Both the position numbers and the translations under genes were made by a program. Under the pieces are notes generated by a model, which saw nothing but the letters and a program-made list of their open reading frames with translations, did not search any database and was not told where the DNA came from. A stretch of DNA of 64,000 nt from an uncultured Shimia sp. (GTDB lineage Bacteria; Pseudomonadota; Alphaproteobacteria; Rhodobacterales; Rhodobacteraceae). Numbering within the stretch: the stretch's first letter is position 1; each line of letters starts with the position of its first letter. The stretch is from positions 496,001-560,000 of the forward strand of contig NZ_CANLRL010000001.1 in assembly GCF_947493595.1 (NCBI RefSeq), in the 5' to 3' direction. This document shows, piece by piece, positions 19,253 to 25,691 of the stretch.

Positions 19253-19945
19253 TCACTCCCAGACTGTCAGGATCTCTTCCAGAGGTTTTTTGATTTTCGC
19301 CACCGCAGGCACTTGGGCGTCTGCGCGTGCCTTTCCAACGGCAAGGATCATGATTGGCTTTTCCGAGGCCGGGCGGTTCAGCGTGCCTTTGAGGAACTTC
19401 ATCGGGTTGGGCGTGTGGGTCAGCACCGATAGGCCCGCGTGGTGCAGGGCGGCAATCAGGAAGCCGCAAGCGATGCCCACGCTTTCCGGTACGTAGTAGT
19501 TTTTGTAGCGGGTGCCGTCCTCAAACTCACCATAGCGTTGGGCAAAGACCACAATCAGCCAAGGCGCATCGGTCAGATGGGGTTTGTGGTCATTTGTACC
19601 AATTGGTTCCAGCGCTTTGATCCACTCATCCCCTGCGCCGCCATCATAAAACCTGCGTTCTTCTTCCTCGGCTTCGGCACGGATGCGGGCCTTGAGGTCC
19701 GGATTGGAAATCGCCGCAAAGCTCCAAGGTTGGTGGTTGGCGCCAGACGGTGCGCGGCCGGCGGTCTTGATGCAAGTTTCAATGATGTCGCGCGGGATCG
19801 GTGTGGTGTCATAGTCGCGCACGGTGTGGCGCTGTGCCATGACATCAAAAAACGCCTGCGCCGCGGCGCGGGCTTCCGCGTCATCCAAGTCAACATGATC
19901 GGGCAGGGGGATCGGGTCATAGGCGAGGGCGTCGCGGGAAAACAT
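19253..19945 (-). CDS. Nitroreductase-fold flavoprotein, iodotyrosine deiodinase-like
   Basis: A 230-aa FMN enzyme of the nitroreductase superfamily. The FMN-binding start (QRHTVRDYD) and AGRAPSGANHQPWSF are clear. It resembles vertebrate iodotyrosine deiodinase across IACGFLIAALHHAGLSVLTH, TPNPM and LNRPASEKPIMILAVG. E96, Y100 and K121 have the same spacing (4 and 21 residues) as the Glu-Tyr-Lys set that holds the iodotyrosine zwitterion in human IYD. Reductive dehalogenation of halotyrosine is therefore plausible but not proven. ATG 19945 has AAAGGAG upstream; a longer frame upstream is unlikely. Confidence 0.87.
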   Translation of the reverse strand: MFSRDALAYDPIPLPDHVDLDDAEARAAAQAFFDVMAQRHTVRDYDTTPIPRDIIETCIKTAGRAPSGANHQPWSFAAISNPDLKARIRAEAEEEERRFYDGGAGDEWIKALEPIGTNDHKPHLTDAPWLIVVFAQRYGEFEDGTRYKNYYVPESVGIACGFLIAALHHAGLSVLTHTPNPMKFLKGTLNRPASEKPIMILAVGKARADAQVPAVAKIKKPLEEILTVWE

Positions 19946-20016
19946 GGCTGGCTCCTTTAAGTTGCCAGCGAGCTTAGGGATGTGGCGCGGCGGCGCAAGG
20001 GCCGCCGCAACCGAGA

Positions 20017-20454
20017 TCACTCCATGTCGTGCAGATTGGACAGGAAACCGTGCCAGCCCTTGTCGAGCGCCATGACAAGGCCAAAGCCGTCTGCGTCGGT
20101 GGGCAGCCCGGAGTGGATCAATGTCAGGCGGGTGCCGCCGGGGGCCTCAGTAAGTTCCCACTCCACGGTGGTCATGTCGCCGTTCATCGGGCCAACGGTG
20201 AAATCCCACTTCATGTAATCATGTGGGCGGGCCTGCACCACTTTGCCCCAACACATGCGGTCGCCGTCTTTTTGTGAAACCAGCGTGTAGTCTTCGCCCT
20301 CGGCAAGGTCCTTTTCCGCGGGGTGAAACCATTCGTTGAGCAAGTTGGCTTTGGTCAGGAACTCCCAGACGCGGGCCTTGGGTGCGGCCAGAAAGACCGA
20401 TTTGCGAATGGTGGTGTCTTGGGAAAGTTCAGCCATTGTTGTGTCCAGTGTCAT
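20017..20454 (-). CDS. SRPBCC (AHSA1-like) domain protein
   Basis: A 145-aa START-like protein of the Aha1/AHSA1 group (IRKSVFLAAPKARVWEFLTKANLLNEWFHP...GGTRLTLIHSGL). These small lipid- or ligand-pocket proteins often follow an ArsR regulator, as here. ATG 20454 is chosen because AAGGA lies 8 bases upstream; it overlaps the end of the ArsR gene by 26 bases, so the two are co-transcribed. Ligand unknown. Confidence 0.87.
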   Translation of the reverse strand: MTLDTTMAELSQDTTIRKSVFLAAPKARVWEFLTKANLLNEWFHPAEKDLAEGEDYTLVSQKDGDRMCWGKVVQARPHDYMKWDFTVGPMNGDMTTVEWELTEAPGGTRLTLIHSGLPTDADGFGLVMALDKGWHGFLSNLHDME

Positions 20455-20773
20455 CAGTCGTTTCCTTTTCAATTGCGGTTTTTAGTGCATCGAGACGCTC
20501 ATCCCAGAATTGGTCAAACCAGCCCATCCACTCCAGCGCAGGTTTGAGCGCCAAGGCGTTGAGGGAATTGACCTTTTCTCGGCCGCGCGGGGCGACGGTG
20601 ATCAACCCGCCGTCGCTGAGCACAACAAGGTGCTTCTTCACAGCGGCGCGGGTCATGGCAAAGTTGTCGGCCACCTCGGCGATGGTCATTGGTTCCTGAC
20701 CCAACAGACGCAGGATGTCGCGGCGGGTGGGGTCGCCAAGGGCGCGGAACACGGGTTGCAAGGCGTCGGGCAT
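20429..20773 (-). CDS. ArsR-family transcriptional regulator
   Basis: A 114-aa winged-helix repressor (VFRALGDPTRRDILRLLGQEPMTIAEVADNFAMTRAAVKKHLVVL). It has no obvious metal-binding Cys set, so it belongs to the non-metal ArsR/SmtB branch commonly paired with SRPBCC genes. It is first in a two-gene operon. Two palindromes just upstream are probable operators, suggesting autorepression. Confidence 0.92.
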   Translation of the reverse strand: MPDALQPVFRALGDPTRRDILRLLGQEPMTIAEVADNFAMTRAAVKKHLVVLSDGGLITVAPRGREKVNSLNALALKPALEWMGWFDQFWDERLDALKTAIEKETTDDTGHNNG

Positions 20774-20790
20774 AGCAGTCTCGCTTAAGT

Positions 20791-20833
20791 GATACCATTT
20801 GGTATCTCAAGGTATATGATACCACTTAGTATC
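20791..20833 (-). promoter_or_regulatory. Tandem operators of the ArsR regulator
   Basis: GATACCATTTGGTATC (20791-20806) is a perfect 7-bp-arm palindrome. GATACCACTTAGTATC (20818-20833) repeats it with one mismatch. The centres are 27 bases apart and the first lies 17 bases before the ArsR start. The tandem arrangement strongly suggests autoregulation. Confidence 0.7.
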
Positions 20834-21142
20834 AAGTCAAGGGGCTGACACATCAGGTGCGACTGGCAATCCTGACGGACACTTCTGACAACGGATTAGG
20901 AAGGGAGGAAAGTGGCGGGCCCGCAAACGCAGCCGTAGGGTTATCTCATTCCCGAGGACCTGTATGTACAGGTGGGCGCCAGGTAATCAGGCCAGGACCA
21001 GAACAGAGCCAGCTCCCTCGGAATTGCTTAAGGCCACCGGAATGCAACCGAATTACGAGAAGGGCAGAACCCGCCGTCCTCTATCTATGCCCGAGGGGGA
21101 CATGGCGCAAGGGGCGTGGCCGGAAATTGCCTCTTGTGTTTT
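20834..21142 (+). other. Gene-free stretch with possible structured RNA
   Basis: No convincing coding frame. Several blocks in about 20896-21085 resemble bacterial RNase P RNA in order: GGGAGGAAAGT (20902-20912), a GCGCCAGGTAA block near 20976, GACCAGAACAGAGC near 20997 and GGCAGAACCCGCC near 21063-21075. GGCGGG at 20914-20919 is complementary to CCCGCC at 21070-21075. The large specificity domain is absent, so this is at best a shortened or decayed relative, or a coincidence. A separate dyad ACCTGTA/TACAGGT lies at 20958-20973. Confidence 0.22.
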
Positions 21143-21157
21143 GTTCTCCAAATGTTC
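21143..21157 (+). promoter_or_regulatory. LexA (SOS) box upstream of mmcB
   Basis: GTTCTCCAAATGTTC fits the alphaproteobacterial SOS box GTTC-N7-GTTC exactly. It ends 11 bases before the mmcB start. mmcB is an SOS gene in Caulobacter, so DNA-damage induction is expected here too. Confidence 0.8.
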
Positions 21158-21168
21158 ACGTTGGAGGC

Positions 21169-21642
21169 ATGGAAGACTCGTCCCTCATCACAATGCAGCC
21201 GGGCCAATTGCTGGCCCGTGGTGTCAGCCGACATCTGCGCAGCCATGGCTATGTCTCGATTGAGGAATTTGTGCCGGCGCGGGGCCTGCGCGTGGATGTG
21301 ATGGCACTGGGACCCAAGGGCGAGCTTTGGGTGATTGAGTGCAAATCCAGCCGTGCGGATTTTCAATCGGACAATAAATGGCAGGGCTATCTGGAGTGGT
21401 GTGACCGGTACTTCTGGGCGGTGGACACCGAGTTTCCAACCGATTTGTTGCCGGAGGGCACAGGGCTGATCTTTGCGGATGCCTATGATGCGGAGATCAT
21501 CCGCATGGCGCCAGAGGAAAAGTTGGCCCCTGCGCGGCGCAAAAAGATGATCCAGAAGTTTGCCACCGACGCGGCACGGCGTTTGCAGCGGTTCCGAGAT
21601 CCCAAGCTGTCGCCCATGCCCAGCGAGGAGGACGGCCTATGA
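21169..21642 (+). CDS. mmcB: MmcB-family DNA repair protein
   Basis: A 157-aa protein of the MmcB family, linked in Caulobacter to mitomycin C resistance. A nuclease-like core is visible: LRVDVMALGPKGELWVIECKSSRADFQSDNKWQGYLEWCDRYFWAV, with D-x(n)-E-x-K spacing like PD-(D/E)XK enzymes. ATG 21169 follows GGAGG by only one base, so ATG 21193 remains possible. The LexA box just upstream supports SOS control. The stop overlaps the next small gene (ATGA). Confidence 0.9.
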   Translation: MEDSSLITMQPGQLLARGVSRHLRSHGYVSIEEFVPARGLRVDVMALGPKGELWVIECKSSRADFQSDNKWQGYLEWCDRYFWAVDTEFPTDLLPEGTGLIFADAYDAEIIRMAPEEKLAPARRKKMIQKFATDAARRLQRFRDPKLSPMPSEEDGL

Positions 21643-21824
21643 TGGTCAAGTTTTATTATCCGGACGGCGATTGGTGTTACCGCGCGATCCATACCGTACA
21701 CGCGGTGTTTCACAACGCGGACGGCAAACTCATTGCCCGCGCGGAAAAAGGCGACCGCAACGGGTTCTATGAGTTTGAGATCACCGGCTTTGAACTCAAA
21801 GGGCCAGGGGAAATCCTCACCTGA
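21639..21824 (+). CDS. Small protein coupled to mmcB
   Basis: A 61-aa protein rich in aromatic residues (VKFYYPDGDWCYRAIHTVHAVF...NGFYEFEITGFELKGPGEIL). Its start overlaps the mmcB stop by four bases, so it is probably translated from the SOS-induced message. No motif or family is recognised. The coding signal is moderate. Confidence 0.6.
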   Translation: MMVKFYYPDGDWCYRAIHTVHAVFHNADGKLIARAEKGDRNGFYEFEITGFELKGPGEILT

Positions 21825-21833
21825 CCCTGAGCA

Positions 21834-21900
21834 TTCTCAATCCCCAAATATCCCGGGGAGGAGCTGCAGCTTGCTGCGGCGGAGGGGCTGGCCCCTCCTG
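21834..21900 (-). repeat. Dispersed intergenic hairpin repeat, copy C
   Basis: TTCTCAATCCCCAAATATCC then CGGGG, followed by hairpin GGAGGGGC/GCCCCTCC. It lies between convergent genes and may serve as a terminator for both. Confidence 0.7.
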
Positions 21901-21905
21901 GACGG

Positions 21906-22094
21906 CTACTTTGCCATCTGGCGCGCAGTGGCGGCCGCTGCGCGGATTTCTTCGGCAATTTCTTCCGCTTCCTCAGGATCAAAATCCATCGGGATTTCAA
22001 TGCCGGCACCTTCGATAAAAATACGCACAAACCCTTGATCGGTTGGGCCGATTTGCAGGTTGGCTTCGATGTCACTTTCGGTGTTGATGCCCAT
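21906..22094 (-). CDS. Small acidic protein of unknown function
   Basis: A 62-aa protein (GINTESDIEANLQIGPTDQG... IPMDFDPEEAEEIAEEIRAAA) with a beta-strand N-half and a charged C-terminal helix. It has a good start (AGGAGA just upstream on the minus strand) and its own promoter space. It resembles a small family of uncharacterised Rhodobacterales proteins; I cannot assign a function. Confidence 0.7.
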   Translation of the reverse strand: MGINTESDIEANLQIGPTDQGFVRIFIEGAGIEIPMDFDPEEAEEIAEEIRAAAATARQMAK

Positions 22095-22230
22095 GGCGTC
22101 TCTCCTGACGGATTGTCTGCCCCGAGGGGCTGCGTTCTCATTTGCTGTGAAATCGGGTATCGTGATCCCGGCTCAAAGGCAAGAATGCCGCGGAATTTGT
22201 GAGCATCCAGAACGGAGCAGGAGTGCAAAT

Positions 22231-22719
22231 ATGATCGGTGACATCCGGCTGCGTCCCTTTGCGGAGACAGATCTGGATTGGTTGGTGGAAGCCCATGCCA
22301 CGCTTTATGCACGCGAGGCGGGGTTTGACGCGAGTTTTGGCCCATTGGTGGAAACCATTTTGCAGCGATTCCTTCTGAACCATGATTCGGTGCGTGAAAG
22401 GGGATGGGTGGCGGAACATGACGGCCACCGTTTGGGCAGCATCTTCTGTGTTGAGAGCCCGCAGCCCTCCTGGGCTAAGTTGCGGCTGTTTTTGGTGTTG
22501 CCGCAGGCGCGGGGATTCGGGTTGGGACAACATTTGCTGGACACCTGTTTGGGATTTGCGCGGGGTGTTGGCTATGATGGGCTGACTCTTTGGACCCATG
22601 AAAGTCACACCGCGGCCTGTGCTTTGTATGAAAAAAACGGCTTTGCGCTGGAGGCGGAGAAACCGGTGACAAACTTTGGCTGCGATCTGATCGAACAAAC
22701 CTACAAAATTGCATTTTAG
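22231..22719 (+). CDS. GNAT-family N-acetyltransferase
   Basis: A 162-aa acetyltransferase. The acetyl-CoA-binding motif A is clear (LFLVLPQARGFGLGQHLLDTCLGFA) and ALYEKNGF ends the fold. The N-terminus (IRLRPFAETDLDWLVEAHATLYAREAGFD) is typical of the stand-alone GNAT subgroup often fused to MarR domains. ATG 22231 has AGGAG 8 bases upstream. Substrate unknown. A GGGCGG/CCGCCC hairpin (22741-22756) follows before the tRNA. Confidence 0.88.
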   Translation: MIGDIRLRPFAETDLDWLVEAHATLYAREAGFDASFGPLVETILQRFLLNHDSVRERGWVAEHDGHRLGSIFCVESPQPSWAKLRLFLVLPQARGFGLGQHLLDTCLGFARGVGYDGLTLWTHESHTAACALYEKNGFALEAEKPVTNFGCDLIEQTYKIAF

Positions 22720-22761
22720 GTGCTTGCATCCCCTGAACGGGGGCGGTAAACCGCCCTTGTT

Positions 22762-22838
22762 GCCGCCTTAGCTCAGTTGGTTAGAGCACTGGTTTGTGGA
22801 ACCAGGGGTCCCCCGTTCGAGCCGGGGAGGCGGTACCA
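22762..22838 (+). tRNA. tRNA-His (GTG), CCA encoded
   Basis: A full cloverleaf reads acceptor GCCGCCT/AGGCGGT, D stem GCTC/GAGC, anticodon stem CTGGT/ACCAG with loop TTGTGGA (anticodon GTG), five-base variable loop, and T stem CCCCG/CGGGG with TTCGAGC. The discriminator is A73, followed by genomic CCA. There is no G(-1) opposite C73; instead the first pair is G1-U72 and the discriminator is A. That matches the known alphaproteobacterial tRNA-His variant. Confidence 0.95.
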
Positions 22839-22923
22839 CCCCCCCCTCTTATTTTGATTGTCCAGACAGCGTGTCGAACGCATGATTGCGGTCGCGTTGA
22901 TGCGCGTATAGGGCAAAAAGTGT

Positions 22924-23044
22924 GGGGCGGCGGTAGGAGGACAGATCCTACACACCGCCCCGAGTGCTGAGGCACAGAAAATGGGGATGCCTGTGTCTCA
23001 ACAGAGGGGCGCAGGCTTGGCCGCGCTTGGGCCGCGCGCCTGCG
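22924..23044. other. Three consecutive stable hairpins
   Basis: Between tRNA-His and the 3' end of the protease gene lie three hairpins. 22924-22961 has GGGGCGG/CCGCCCC with inner GTAGGA/TCCTAC. 22968-23000 has TGAGGCACAG/CTGTGTCTCA. About 23010-23044 has CGCAGGC/GCCTGCG. No coding frame covers them. A small structured RNA or a compound terminator is possible. Confidence 0.35.
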
Positions 23045-23105
23045 ATCTTGAAGGTGACCAAATAGACTTTTGCGTGAGGTTTCCTTTGAACTGCGTGGGC
23101 AAGCG

Positions 23106-24491
23106 TCAAGCGGTGACGCAATAGCCGCGGGCGCGATAGGCTTCGGCGATGCGGAAACAGACGCCGCGGAACGTGACTTCGCGGGTCAGAACCTCCGTAT
23201 CCGGCACAGCCCCGTCACGCAGGAACTCTGGGGAGGCCAGAATGATGGTGTGCAGCGCCTCCCCTGAGGTGCCATAGCCAAAATAATCCGCCACCGCGTC
23301 CTCAATGTCGAAAGGGATTTGCGAAAATTCCGGATGTTGCGCCACCATGGTGTTGAGGAATTCGGACCAGATGTTGCCCTGCACACTAAAGATGCGGTTG
23401 GAGTTGCCGGCGGTTTGCGGAGCAAAGGCAGTGGGATGCATGAGGCCGGGCATCAGGTGCAACGCACCGGTAGGTTGCGCCGTCTGGGTGGCGGCTTCGG
23501 ACTGACGGTTCAGATCACACAGGGTGGCAAGGCGCAGATCCAGCCGTTCCATCACCCGATCCATGTGGCACGCGAGAGCACAATCACCGACCGGCCAATC
23601 ATCTCCTTCGCCAGCCATGTGCAGACCCACAGCGTCGCCAGTGTCCGGATCTGTCCAGCAGGCACCGCTGTCACCGGGCAAAGACAAGGCGGCATGCGGG
23701 GCAGCTGCATCTTGGGGCACCAGACGGAAACCGTCGACTTCCACGGATTTTCGACGGCCATCGCAGTTGGTGTGCACCACCTTATAGGTGCCAATACCGT
23801 CCACCCGCGCCCGTGTCAGGCCGGTGGTGCGGCCATATTTGCACAGGATACGGCCAAGCGCGGCCGGGGCGACCCCCGTCATTGGCAGGTTGAGTTGTTT
23901 CAATGTGGGATGCCAAGAAGCGGTGCCGGTCAACGTGGCAAAGGCGGCATCGCCGTGGCGGGACAGCATGGATTTGTTCAGCCGTGCAATAGGCAGATCC
24001 GCGGTGCTGTGGCCGTAGACCAGATTGCTGTCGGCGCCCTCGGGGGAGGACAAGACATGCCAATTGGAGAGAATGCCCGGCTTGCCCGAGGTGCGGTCAA
24101 TGGCAATGGCACCGATGGTGCCGGCGTTGGCGCCGCGGCGTTGGCATGGGCTGCCGGACAGCAAAGTGCCGGCATAGCTGTTTTGGCTGTCGCCTTGATC
24201 GCGGTGGACCTTATAGATGCTGGCCACCACATCCACCGGAAATCCGTTGATGCGGCGCACGATGCGCATGGACGGGGCCAACTCATCTTCGGGCAATTTG
24301 GCATCCACATGCACCCGCAGACAAACTTTGTTGGTGGCCAGACCGCCAACCCGTTTGAAGCCAATATCATAACCGGTCACATCGGCGCGCTCTTGGTACA
24401 TGTCTCGCAGGGCTGCAAGTGCCTTCTGTCGGGCGTCAATGGCAGCGGTTTGGGCCAATGTCTGGGTCACGGTTGAGTGGGGGCGGGCCAT
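23106..24491 (-). CDS. Trypsin-fold serine protease-like protein with novel C-terminus
   Basis: A 461-aa protein without signal peptide. The chymotrypsin-type triad is readable: H145 in ILSNWHVLSS, D181 in RHGDAAFATL and S275 in LPGDSGACW. The layout recalls the plant NAL1-like or bacterial cytosolic trypsin-like group more than secreted HtrA. Residues 1-110 form a separate N-terminal domain (LATNKVCLRVHVDAKLPEDEL). The last 120 residues are an extra domain I do not recognise. It is divergent from the YcaO gene, with 147 bases between starts, and may be its functional partner, for example as a leader-cleaving protease. That is inference. Confidence 0.8.
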   Translation of the reverse strand: MARPHSTVTQTLAQTAAIDARQKALAALRDMYQERADVTGYDIGFKRVGGLATNKVCLRVHVDAKLPEDELAPSMRIVRRINGFPVDVVASIYKVHRDQGDSQNSYAGTLLSGSPCQRRGANAGTIGAIAIDRTSGKPGILSNWHVLSSPEGADSNLVYGHSTADLPIARLNKSMLSRHGDAAFATLTGTASWHPTLKQLNLPMTGVAPAALGRILCKYGRTTGLTRARVDGIGTYKVVHTNCDGRRKSVEVDGFRLVPQDAAAPHAALSLPGDSGACWTDPDTGDAVGLHMAGEGDDWPVGDCALACHMDRVMERLDLRLATLCDLNRQSEAATQTAQPTGALHLMPGLMHPTAFAPQTAGNSNRIFSVQGNIWSEFLNTMVAQHPEFSQIPFDIEDAVADYFGYGTSGEALHTIILASPEFLRDGAVPDTEVLTREVTFRGVCFRIAEAYRARGYCVTA

Positions 24492-24638
24492 GGGGGGCTC
24501 CTTATTTGTCGTCTTTGAAACAAATGTACTGAAGCCAGCGTTATTCTTGCGTGATTTGCCGTCATCGCCTTGTAGTGTTGGCGTTGAGGCGGTGCGTTTT
24601 GCATGTGACGGCGCGTGTTTAGGGAGAATCAGGGCAGA

Positions 24639-25691
24639 ATGTTCAAAGAGTTGCGGGAGTTTGAGCGGCCTTTGAGCGGCCCCCTTGGTGTGCCGGAAGA
24701 GACGCCCATGTGTTGCCTTCCGGTGTTGCGACAGCTGGACTACCTGTTTGTTGGCGTCCCTAGCTCCGTGCCAGCGGTGGTGATCGCTGGCGGTGTTTTA
24801 GCTGATGGCACACCGGTGTCCGGGGCTGGTCGTACGCGGGAGGCAGCTTTGCTGCGTTTGGCAGGGGAAGCTGCGGAACAATTGGGGTTACGCGCGGCGG
24901 TGGCGGAGTTGCCAAGCGATCGCACAATTTATGTTTTTGACTGGGGCGGCAAAGACGTGGGGGTGGTGGATCGGTCCGTGTTGCCGTTGACGGCATCTGA
25001 TACCGCCGGGTTTTCCGAGGGGCTTGCGGCACATACGGATGTGGCACAGGCCCGACTCCATGGCGCGTTGGAGTTGTTTGAGCGGGATGCGGCGGCACAT
25101 TGGTGGGCGGGCGCGACGGCCGCGATAGGCATAACGGACATCGAAGACAGGGTTGTTGACGTGCTTGGCGTGCGCCCAACCCGACAAACGCGGTTGCTGG
25201 ATGTGACGTGTGACACTGGTGTACCAGTGGTTGTTGCGGCGGCGTTTGATGTGACCGGTGCGGGGTTTTGCTTTGGCGCGGCCGCGGGCATGTCGCTGGA
25301 GGTGGCGATGACATCTGCGCTGCGGGAGCTGGGGGCTGCGGAATTTGGTCAGGTGTTGGAGCAATCGCGCGGGGCAAAGCCTGTGGACGACGGCACCGGA
25401 TTGACGGTGAACACCCTGACACTTGAGGTGATGGAAACGCAGATGGTGGCGCAGCGCGTCCCTTTTAAAACGCAGGTTCGGGCGCGCAGGGCACTGGCGC
25501 CAGAGGAGTGGCCAGCGGTTATGCAAGAGAATGAGATTGGTATTGTCGATCTGGGTTGTGTTGCGGGGCAGTTTTGGGCCATCAAAGCTGTGAGCACCGC
25601 ATTGCAGTCGGGGCGGGAAACCTTTGTTTGCCCGCGGTTTCAAGCGGCGCTTTTGGGGAAAACACGACGGACGCAGGGACCTCTGTACTAA
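24639..25691 (+). CDS. YcaO-domain protein
   Basis: A 350-aa protein of the YcaO superfamily, ATP-dependent enzymes that form azolines, thioamides or amidines on peptide backbones. Visible marks are SGAGRTREAALLRLAGEAAE (about 61-80, first nucleotide/Mg motif) and ARLHGALELFERDAAAHWW (about 138-156). LLDVTCDTGVPVVVAAAF and FGAAAGMSLEVAMTSALREL follow. It lacks the C-terminal PxPxP typical of azoline cyclodehydratases and no E1-like or TfuA partner is adjacent, so the reaction is open. Its stop overlaps the start of the SARP regulator by one base (TAATG). ATG 24639 is chosen behind AGGG; GTG 24615 is an alternative. Confidence 0.87.
   Translation: MFKELREFERPLSGPLGVPEETPMCCLPVLRQLDYLFVGVPSSVPAVVIAGGVLADGTPVSGAGRTREAALLRLAGEAAEQLGLRAAVAELPSDRTIYVFDWGGKDVGVVDRSVLPLTASDTAGFSEGLAAHTDVAQARLHGALELFERDAAAHWWAGATAAIGITDIEDRVVDVLGVRPTRQTRLLDVTCDTGVPVVVAAAFDVTGAGFCFGAAAGMSLEVAMTSALRELGAAEFGQVLEQSRGAKPVDDGTGLTVNTLTLEVMETQMVAQRVPFKTQVRARRALAPEEWPAVMQENEIGIVDLGCVAGQFWAIKAVSTALQSGRETFVCPRFQAALLGKTRRTQGPLY

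Noticed and set aside
20857-21168. N-terminal extension of mmcB
   Set aside because: It would include the LexA box and unrelated sequence; the family starts near 21169-21193.
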